Shown here: in pieces, positions 1 through 5,711 of the stretch | Layout: every line of letters starts with the position of its first letter | How positions within the stretch are numbered: position 1 is the stretch's first letter | Program-made: the position numbers and the translations under genes | Notes under the pieces: model-generated | What the model saw: the letters and a program-made list of their open reading frames with translations, nothing else | What the model was told of the DNA's origin: nothing | Database searches by the model: none | Assembly (NCBI GenBank): GCA_945836565.1 | Contig: CAMALN010000124.1 | Coordinates: 1 to 5,711, forward strand | DNA length: 5,711 bases | Direction: 5' to 3' | Origin: an uncultured Lachnospiraceae bacterium | GTDB taxonomy: Bacteria > Bacillota > Clostridia > Lachnospirales > Lachnospiraceae

Positions 1-395
1 GCAGGCTTTGGGTTACACCTACAGAGTATAATAAAATATGTCGTATAATTGAACGCTTCAAGGAGAAAAAGAATTATTACAAATATAATTACATAGGCAT
101 TATGGGTGTAATGTTTAATAAGGCTGTTGAACGAAAATATCATTTTTTCTGTTCTCAATTTGTATATTTTGTATTAAAAAGTGCGGGAATAAAACTGTTT
201 AACAAAGAGCCCGGACTGGTAAGACCGGAGGATTTCAGAGTATGGCCGGAGCTTGAGCTTATATATGAAGGTAAGCTTAACAGATACAGAGAATATCTGG
301 CTAAGAATTATCCGAAGGATGAAGTAACCGGTGAATACATAGAGTATGACAGTCGATTGGAAAATGAATATGACAGCTATTATAAGTCTGTATAA
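1..395 (+). CDS. C-terminal part of a YiiX-like permuted NlpC/P60 cysteine hydrolase (partial, 5' end outside window)
   Basis: The frame starting at position 3 is open from the left edge to the TAA at 393-395, giving 130 residues, so the true start lies upstream. The ATG at 102 has no Shine-Dalgarno sequence and sits inside this continuous frame, so it is probably an internal Met. The diagnostic stretch is FFCSQFVYFVL (Cys at fragment residue 50, nt 150-152). It is followed by a short loop and a PEDF...LELIYEGKL segment. In circularly permuted papain-like (YiiX/NlpC-P60) proteins the nucleophilic Cys helix lies in the C-terminal half and the His-bearing strands lie N-terminal to it, which matches a fragment that keeps the Cys but lacks the His region. 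The tail (about residues 95-130) is charged and Tyr-rich. Substrate unknown; members of this superfamily are thought to act on amide or lipid-linked bonds. The family assignment rests on motif resemblance only. Confidence 0.6.
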   Translation, partial: RLWVTPTEYNKICRIIERFKEKKNYYKYNYIGIMGVMFNKAVERKYHFFCSQFVYFVLKSAGIKLFNKEPGLVRPEDFRVWPELELIYEGKLNRYREYLAKNYPKDEVTGEYIEYDSRLENEYDSYYKSV

Positions 396-396
396 T

Positions 397-432
397 AAAA
401 TGGTGCCAGGCATGATTGTCCGGCACCATTTT
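397..432. terminator. Bidirectional Rho-independent terminator between convergent genes
   Basis: A perfect 11-bp inverted repeat pairs AAAATGGTGCC (397-407) with GGCACCATTTT (422-432) around a 14-nt loop. Two further G-C pairs are possible inside the loop with one bulged A. The A-run on one side and T-run on the other make it work as stem plus U-tract in both directions. It begins 1 nt after the plus-strand stop codon and ends 3 nt before the minus-strand stop codon, so it serves both converging genes. Confidence 0.9.
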
Positions 433-435
433 CTG

Positions 436-1155
436 TCAATTATCTATTATGGTATGGTTTGTTTTTATAATGCCACGAGGAAGAGCATCCTTTGAATTCT
501 TCCATGGTTCGTTCTTGTATCTATAATCAAACTTGTCTATAAACCAACCGATATCACCATTGACCCTTTCCATATTTGAAAAGTATACATCATTTAGTGT
601 ATCTATAAATGAATTATATTCATCCTGCTTAAGCTTTGTTTGACCGTAATCATATAATAATCCATAATGATATGTACAAAAGCCTTTTGAAGCTTTGAGT
701 TTCTCACGGAAAGCAGGCTCCTTTTTCCACAGATGGAATATGGTATCTATATACCTGTCAAAGGTTTTGTTGATACGTGAGCATATAAAGCAGTTTTTTT
801 CAAGCTTATCGATATATTCCCCTACAGACGATATCTTTTGCTTTTTGAACAGTGAACCTGATACAACAGGTTTGTTCACACTCAATTGTTTTAAATCACG
901 TATTGTTTTGTCTGTATGTGTTTTAAGCATAAGAGCTAAACCCAGACGATTTTTTTCACCGTATAGAATTCTTACATGATGGGCACAGAATCCCAGTTCA
1001 TCGGTCATGGCACGATTATCGTCCTCCATATAGCTTGGACCCATAGTGTATTCTACTGCATTTTTTTCTAATTCGGCAAACATTGCACATACAGGACACT
1101 CACAGTCTGTAGAAAATGCATCATTTACCGGTATAGTATAAAGCTGTTCTGCCAT
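436..1155 (-). CDS. DUF6062-like protein with duplicated CxxC...CxxH motifs
   Basis: This is a 239-residue soluble protein with no signal peptide or membrane segment visible. It carries two similar modules: C20-x2-C23 with GF-C57-x2-H60, and C122-x2-C125 with GF-C160-x2-H163. The spacing between the half-sites is 33 residues in the first module and 34 in the second. The pattern looks like two treble-clef-like zinc (or other metal) sites made by internal duplication; an extra Cys18 precedes the first. The overall architecture resembles the clostridial DUF6062 family, whose function is unknown to me. The start ATG (1153-1155, complement) is preceded on the minus strand by CAAAGGGG (1163-1170), a good ribosome binding site. 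The gene is monocistronic here: it ends at the shared terminator and diverges from ogg. Metal binding is inferred from the motif; no catalytic motif is evident. Confidence 0.85.
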   Translation of the reverse strand: MAEQLYTIPVNDAFSTDCECPVCAMFAELEKNAVEYTMGPSYMEDDNRAMTDELGFCAHHVRILYGEKNRLGLALMLKTHTDKTIRDLKQLSVNKPVVSGSLFKKQKISSVGEYIDKLEKNCFICSRINKTFDRYIDTIFHLWKKEPAFREKLKASKGFCTYHYGLLYDYGQTKLKQDEYNSFIDTLNDVYFSNMERVNGDIGWFIDKFDYRYKNEPWKNSKDALPRGIIKTNHTIIDN

Positions 1156-1167
1156 AATTTATCCCCT

Positions 1168-1195
1168 TTGATTTTAATTCTATATATGTTAATAT
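1168..1195 (+). promoter_or_regulatory. Candidate extended -10 promoter for ogg
   Basis: TTGATT (1168-1173) is followed after 16 bp by TAATAT (1190-1195), which has an extended -10 TG dinucleotide at 1187-1188 (TGTTAATAT). Each hexamer matches 4 of 6 consensus bases. The start would be near 1202, giving a leader of about 55 nt. In AT-rich DNA such matches arise by chance, so this is only a candidate. The -35 box overlaps the ribosome binding site of the divergent gene. Confidence 0.35.
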
Positions 1196-1219
1196 AACGG
1201 ATAGCTGTTGCTTTTACAA
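1191..1219 (-). promoter_or_regulatory. Candidate sigma-A promoter for the DUF6062-like gene
   Basis: Read on the minus strand, TTGTAA (complement of 1214-1219) and TATATT (complement of 1191-1196) are separated by exactly 17 bp. They match the consensus at 4 of 6 and 5 of 6 positions. Transcription would begin near 1184, leaving a leader of about 28 nt before the start codon at 1155. The -10 box lies over the -10 box proposed for ogg on the other strand. Confidence 0.45.
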
Positions 1220-1257
1220 GAGAAGTTTTTGTACACGATATAGATAAAGGAGCCAAT

Positions 1258-2130
1258 ATGAAGTGTTTTGAAAAAGAAGGAAACGTAATACTTGAAAATG
1301 TTGAAGCTTTTGATATAGAGGAAATTCTCGAATGTGGTCAATGCTTTCATTTTACAAAGCTTAGTGAAAAGGAGTATGAGCTTATAAATTATGGCAGATA
1401 TCTGCATGTTTCACAGATTGATAAAAATGTAATATTGTATAAGACTGATATGGAGACATATGAAAGGGTATGGAAAAATTATTTTGATGTAGAACGTGAT
1501 TATAACGATATAAAGCACAAGCTTATAGATATAGATGACAGACTTACAACAGCTATCGAAGCAAAACCGGGTATAAGAATATTGAATCAGGACTTTTTTG
1601 AAACACTTATATCATTTATTATATCTCAGAATAAACAGATACCTCACATTAAGAAGATAGTACATACCTTGTCTGACAGATACGGCAGCGAGGTGGATGT
1701 GGATGGTCGTATAATAAAGCTTTTTCCTACGCCCGAGCAGCTTAAGGATGTATCTGAGGATGAACTCAGAGAATGCAAGGTTGGTTTCAGAGCACCATAT
1801 ATAAGAGATGCTGTAGTAAAGGTTGTAAGCGGTGTGATAGATGAAAATGAGCTTAGAAGCATTGGTGCCGGAGAGTGTATGAAGCGCCTTATGTCAATTA
1901 AGGGTGTAGGAGAGAAGGTTGCGAGCTGTGTAATGCTTTTTGCACTTGGCTACAGGTCAACATTTCCGGTAGATGTGTGGATGAAGCGGATAATGGAATA
2001 TATGTATTACGATTCTCCTGCGAAAAAAGAGGATATAGTAGCTCTTGCATCTGAAAAATACGGAGAATATGCCGGATATGCTCAGCAATATCTGTTCTAT
2101 TATGGGCGTGAAAATGGTATAGGCAAATAG
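1258..2130 (+). CDS. ogg: 8-oxoguanine DNA glycosylase / AP lyase (OGG1-type, HhH-GPD superfamily)
   Basis: A 290-residue bifunctional base-excision repair enzyme that removes 7,8-dihydro-8-oxoguanine from DNA and can cut the resulting abasic site by beta-elimination. The N-terminal domain (about 1-100) has ECGQCFHF (25-32), corresponding to the SGQSFRW region of human OGG1. The HhH-GPD core (about 105-285) includes SFIISQNKQIPHI (119-131), matching OGG1 SFICSSNNNIARI, and GFRAPYI (176-182). The hairpin is KGVGEKVASC, with K220 aligning to the Schiff-base Lys249 of human OGG1; PVDVWM follows with D239 aligning to Asp268. The C-terminal AQQYLFYYGRE fits the last helix. There is no Fe-S cysteine cluster, unlike Nth/MutY. 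The length agrees with clostridial OGG proteins such as that of Clostridium acetobutylicum. The ribosome binding site AAAGGAG (1246-1252) lies 5 nt before the ATG. No terminator is visible after the stop, so read-through into groESL is possible. Confidence 0.92.
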   Translation: MKCFEKEGNVILENVEAFDIEEILECGQCFHFTKLSEKEYELINYGRYLHVSQIDKNVILYKTDMETYERVWKNYFDVERDYNDIKHKLIDIDDRLTTAIEAKPGIRILNQDFFETLISFIISQNKQIPHIKKIVHTLSDRYGSEVDVDGRIIKLFPTPEQLKDVSEDELRECKVGFRAPYIRDAVVKVVSGVIDENELRSIGAGECMKRLMSIKGVGEKVASCVMLFALGYRSTFPVDVWMKRIMEYMYYDSPAKKEDIVALASEKYGEYAGYAQQYLFYYGRENGIGK

Positions 2131-2183
2131 GTTATAATAAAAAATACAGAAGCATATACATATATAATGTGATAAATTTGTTA

Positions 2184-2215
2184 AATTTGAAAATAATACT
2201 TGATTTTTTCAAATT
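2184..2215. repeat. 10-bp perfect inverted repeat around the groESL -35 box
   Basis: AATTTGAAAA (2184-2193) and TTTTCAAATT (2206-2215) are exact reverse complements separated by 12 bp. The spacer contains the TTGATT -35 box (2200-2205) at its right end. A copy of AAATTTG also lies just upstream (2174-2180), making a direct repeat with 2183-2189. It may be an operator or only an AT-rich coincidence. As a hairpin it would be weak, with one G-C pair per stem and no following U-tract, so it is a poor ogg terminator. Confidence 0.4.
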
Positions 2216-2227
2216 ATTGGATAAAAT
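2200..2227 (+). promoter_or_regulatory. Sigma-A promoter of the groESL operon
   Basis: TTGATT (2200-2205) and TAAAAT (2222-2227) are separated by 16 bp and match the vegetative consensus at 4 of 6 and 5 of 6 positions. The predicted start, near 2234, falls directly before the CIRCE element. This is the usual geometry for HrcA-repressed chaperone operons, where the bound repressor blocks initiation. Confidence 0.75.
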
Positions 2228-2237
2228 AGTAAATATA

Positions 2238-2264
2238 TTAGCACTCAACAAGAGTGAGTGCTAA
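2238..2264. promoter_or_regulatory. CIRCE operator (HrcA binding site)
   Basis: TTAGCACTC (2238-2246), a 9-bp spacer (2247-2255) and GAGTGCTAA (2256-2264) form the full CIRCE consensus with no mismatch in either arm. HrcA binds this site and represses class I heat-shock genes; heat or unfolded protein load titrates GroEL away from HrcA and releases repression. It sits at the start of the expected transcript, 40 nt before the groES start codon. The hrcA gene is not in this window. Confidence 0.98.
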
Positions 2265-2304
2265 GAAATGTTAAAATCAGTAAATAGAAACAGGAGGAAC
2301 GAAA

Positions 2305-2589
2305 ATGAAACTTAAACCATTAGGAGACAGAGTTGTATTAAAGCAGTCAGTTGCAGAAGAGACTACAAAATCAGGTATTGTACTTCCAGGTCAGGCAAAG
2401 GAGAAGCCACAGTACGCAGAGGTAATCGAGGTAGGCCCCGGCGCAGTAGTTGACGGCGAGAAGATACCTATGGAGGTTAAAGCCGGAGATAAGGTTATAT
2501 ATGCAAGATATGCAGGTACTGAGGTTAAGCTTGGTGAGGATGAATACATTATAGTTAAGCAGTCAGACATACTTGCAGTAGTTGAATAA
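2305..2589 (+). CDS. groES: Co-chaperonin GroES (Hsp10)
   Basis: A 94-residue cytosolic co-chaperonin. Seven subunits form the lid that closes the GroEL folding chamber in an ATP-dependent cycle. The N-terminal KPLGDRVVLKQ (residues 4-14) is the family signature. The mobile loop spans about residues 16-33 and contains I25-V26-L27, the tripeptide that docks on the GroEL apical domain and has the same numbering as in E. coli. The C-terminal DILAVVE closes the beta-barrel. Length is normal for the family. AGGAGG (2292-2297) lies 7 nt before the ATG, an optimal ribosome binding site. It is the first gene of a two-gene operon with groEL 32 nt downstream, under the CIRCE element upstream. Confidence 0.99.
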   Translation: MKLKPLGDRVVLKQSVAEETTKSGIVLPGQAKEKPQYAEVIEVGPGAVVDGEKIPMEVKAGDKVIYARYAGTEVKLGEDEYIIVKQSDILAVVE

Positions 2590-2593
2590 TCTA

Positions 2594-4253
<1,660 letters not shown>

Positions 4254-4290
4254 TTCCTGCCATAATATAATTCGTATGTAGAATTTGATT

Positions 4291-4333
4291 ATACTGTCAC
4301 ATCTTCGGGTGTGGCAGTATTTTATATTATTTG
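4291..4333 (+). terminator. Rho-independent terminator of groESL with UUCG tetraloop
   Basis: Positions 4291-4320 form a continuous 13-bp stem, ATACTGTCACATC against GGGTGTGGCAGTAT, with two G-U wobbles. It is capped by an exceptionally stable C(UUCG)G tetraloop (loop 4304-4307). A T-rich run starts at 4320 (TTTTATATTATTT). It begins 37 nt after the groEL stop and isolates the chaperonin operon from the downstream genes. Confidence 0.93.
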
Positions 4334-4363
4334 ATTTAGTTTGTTTTATTATCAATAAAAATG

Positions 4364-4372
4364 TGGTAGAAT
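4364..4372 (+). promoter_or_regulatory. Candidate extended -10 promoter for the small-protein/DUF512 operon
   Basis: TGG-TAGAAT (4364-4372) is an extended -10 box with a 5-of-6 hexamer (4367-4372), located after the groESL terminator. The best -35-like sequence, TTGTTT (4341-4346), is 20 bp away, which is too long. TTTATT (4345-4350) gives 16 bp but matches poorly. Extended -10 promoters can work with a weak -35. Transcription would start near 4379, leaving a leader of about 95 nt. Confidence 0.45.
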
Positions 4373-4460
4373 ATAGCAGTATGTATCGTGGACATTGATA
4401 CGAATATTCTTATAGAGAAATAAACGATATGAGATAATTATGAAATTAAAAGGTTTTATG

Positions 4461-4468
4461 TAAGGAGG
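4461..4468 (+). promoter_or_regulatory. Ribosome binding site that decides the small-gene start
   Basis: TAAGGAGG is a near-perfect anti-16S match. Two consecutive in-frame ATG codons follow at 4472 and 4475. The first leaves only 3 nt after the site and the second leaves 6 nt, so the second Met codon is the better start. The difference is one residue. Confidence 0.8.
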
Positions 4469-4474
4469 AAAATG

Positions 4475-4696
4475 ATGGACAACAACTTTAATGGTATTTC
4501 TGATGTTGATAATATAGTTAACCTTCTTGATGAAAAGGTTCTCTCAGGTGTTGGAAGAATCAAGGTTAGTGTTGACATGGATATGGAGCCCGGAAAGGTA
4601 TCCGAGAGATATCATCATGGCAGATGTGACGTGGCAAGTCCGTTTGCAACAGGCTGTGTACCTAACTTCGAGGATGGTAAGGATGAAGGACAGTAA
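4475..4696 (+). CDS. Small conserved-looking Cys/His protein, function unknown
   Basis: A 73-residue acidic protein (74 if started at 4472) that I do not recognise from any characterised family. The N-terminal third (about residues 8-24, DVDNIVNLLDEKVL) looks like an amphipathic helix. A possible beta strand follows (RIKVSVDMDM, 28-37). The C-terminal part contains YHHGRC (46-51), then SPFATGC with Cys61, so His47, His48, Cys51 and Cys61 form a compact possible metal or redox site. There is no signal peptide or membrane segment. Expression is well supported: a near-perfect ribosome binding site, a candidate promoter after a terminator, and a 14-nt overlap with the DUF512 radical-SAM gene downstream. 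The overlap suggests translational coupling and a shared role, for example as partner or substrate. That role is inference; no such activity can be read from the sequence. Confidence 0.75.
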   Translation: MDNNFNGISDVDNIVNLLDEKVLSGVGRIKVSVDMDMEPGKVSERYHHGRCDVASPFATGCVPNFEDGKDEGQ

Positions 4697-5711
4697 AAAA
4701 CAAGGACATATTATAAAGCTTGTATACCCTGATTCTATCGCTGAAGAGCTTGAGATAGAGGCAGGAGATGTACTGCTTGAAATAAATGGCAATCCAATTG
4801 AAGATGTGTTTGACTACAGATATCTCATAAATGATGAATATATTGAGGTCTTAATCAGAAAAAGTAATGGTGAGGAATGGCTTCTCGAAATAGATAAGGA
4901 ATATGACGAGGATCTGGGAATTGAATTCGAGAACAGTCTCATGAGTGAGTATCGTTCCTGTTCTAATAAATGTATATTCTGTTTTATAGACCAGATGCCA
5001 CCGGGCATGAGAGATACCTTATATTTTAAGGATGATGATTCGCGTCTTTCCTTTTTGCAGGGCAATTATATAACACTTACAAATATGCAGGAAAAGGATA
5101 TTGACAGGATAATTCATATGCAGCTTGCACCTATAAATATTTCTGTGCAATCTACTAATCCTGAGCTTAGATGTAAGCTGTTGCATAACAGATTTGCCGG
5201 TGATAAATTAAAATATATAGATAAGCTGTATGAAAATCATATAGAAATGAACGGACAGATAGTATGCTGTAAGGGAGTAAATGACGGTGAGGAGCTAAGA
5301 CGTTCCATAACAGACCTTATGAAATATCTGCCATATATGCGTAGTGTGTCCGTTGTTCCGGCAGGTGTTACCAAATTCAGGGATAATCTATATCCTATTG
5401 AGGCATTCAGCAAGGAAGATGCCTGCGATATAATTGATATGATAGAGAGCTTTCAGAAGCAATGCTTTGATGAATTCGGACTTCATTTTATACATGCAAG
5501 TGACGAGTTTTATATATTGGCGGAGAGAGATTTCCCCGAGGAAGAAAGATATGACGGATACATCCAGCTTGAAAACGGAGTTGGTATGATGCGGTTGTTT
5601 GCGACCGAGTTCGACGATGCTTTAGAAGCTTTTGTAAATAGCAAAGAGCTTGAAAAGGTTAGGCTTAAGGTTTTGAAATCACCGGACAGATATAGAGCAA
5701 CCATTCCTACC
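4683..5711 (+). CDS. DUF512 family radical-SAM protein with N-terminal PDZ-like domain (partial, 3' end outside window)
   Basis: The frame is open from ATG 4683 to the right edge (343 residues). I estimate that full-length relatives are about 430-470 residues, so roughly the last 100 are missing. Residues 8-70 form a PDZ-like domain (YPDSIAEELEIEAGDVLLEI). Next comes SEYRSCSNKCIFCFIDQMP, with C93-x3-C97-x2-C100, the radical-SAM 4Fe-4S motif, and then DDDSRLSFLQGNY (117-129). NPELRCKLLHNRFAG (159-173), GQIVCCKGVNDGEEL (191-205) and SVVPAGVTKFRD (223-234) are also typical of the family. HFIHASDEFYILAERDFPEEERYDGY lies within the DUF512 region. The substrate is unknown to me. The start at 4683 is favoured by GAGG (4670-4673) 9 nt upstream. 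An in-frame ATG at 4674 would leave that site no spacing. The gene overlaps the preceding small gene by 14 nt in another frame. Confidence 0.93.
   Translation, partial: MKDSKKQGHIIKLVYPDSIAEELEIEAGDVLLEINGNPIEDVFDYRYLINDEYIEVLIRKSNGEEWLLEIDKEYDEDLGIEFENSLMSEYRSCSNKCIFCFIDQMPPGMRDTLYFKDDDSRLSFLQGNYITLTNMQEKDIDRIIHMQLAPINISVQSTNPELRCKLLHNRFAGDKLKYIDKLYENHIEMNGQIVCCKGVNDGEELRRSITDLMKYLPYMRSVSVVPAGVTKFRDNLYPIEAFSKEDACDIIDMIESFQKQCFDEFGLHFIHASDEFYILAERDFPEEERYDGYIQLENGVGMMRLFATEFDDALEAFVNSKELEKVRLKVLKSPDRYRATIPT

Noticed and set aside
102..395. A complete 97-residue gene starting at ATG 102
   Set aside because: The same frame is open back to the left edge, the ATG lacks a ribosome binding site, and the upstream residues read as normal protein, so this is the tail of a longer gene.
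695..979. A 94-codon plus-strand open frame inside the DUF6062-like gene
   Set aside because: It is antisense to a gene with clear conserved Cys/His modules and a good ribosome binding site, and has no convincing site of its own.
2133..2168. TATAAT boxes at 2133-2138 and 2163-2168 as further groESL promoters
   Set aside because: Neither has an acceptable -35 box or extended -10 at the right distance; perfect hexamers are expected by chance in DNA this AT-rich.
4544..5065. Two minus-strand open frames of 82 and 83 codons opposite the small gene and the DUF512 gene
   Set aside because: They are opposite recognisable coding sequence on the plus strand and show no recognisable protein features.

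Overview
The window looks like chromosomal DNA from a low-G+C Gram-positive anaerobe of the Clostridia, most likely a Lachnospiraceae member. The grounds are AT-rich intergenic DNA, strong AGGAGG ribosome binding sites, a CIRCE-controlled groESL operon, a DUF512 radical-SAM protein, a DUF6062-type Cys/His protein and a bacterial OGG1-type glycosylase. The family is inferred from protein resemblance; no rRNA or other marker here settles it.

Layout from left to right. (1) Positions 1-395, plus strand: the 3' end of a gene whose product resembles the C-terminal half of permuted NlpC/P60 (YiiX-like) cysteine hydrolases. (2) A perfect bidirectional terminator at 397-432 separates it from (3) a convergent minus-strand gene (436-1155) for a DUF6062-like protein carrying two copies of a CxxC...CxxH metal-site pattern. 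(4) A 102-bp divergent region with two overlapping candidate promoters leads to (5) ogg (1258-2130), an 8-oxoguanine DNA glycosylase with its catalytic Lys and Asp intact. (6) A regulatory region (2131-2304) holds a sigma-A-type promoter and a perfect CIRCE operator, followed by (7) groES (2305-2589) and groEL (2622-4253), ended by a strong UUCG-capped terminator. (8) A new promoter and leader (4334-4474) precede a small unrecognised two-cysteine protein (4475-4696). Its 3' end overlaps (9) the start of a DUF512/PDZ radical-SAM gene (4683 to past the window end), which stays open at the right edge.

How the genes relate: groES and groEL form one HrcA/CIRCE-regulated chaperonin operon. ogg repairs oxidised guanine and may read through into groESL, since no terminator is visible after it. 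The last two genes are probably translationally coupled. No mobile element, CRISPR array, tRNA/rRNA or defence system is visible. The nearest thing to an undescribed system is the pair of a small Cys/His protein and a radical-SAM enzyme at the right end. The rest is ordinary core-genome content.
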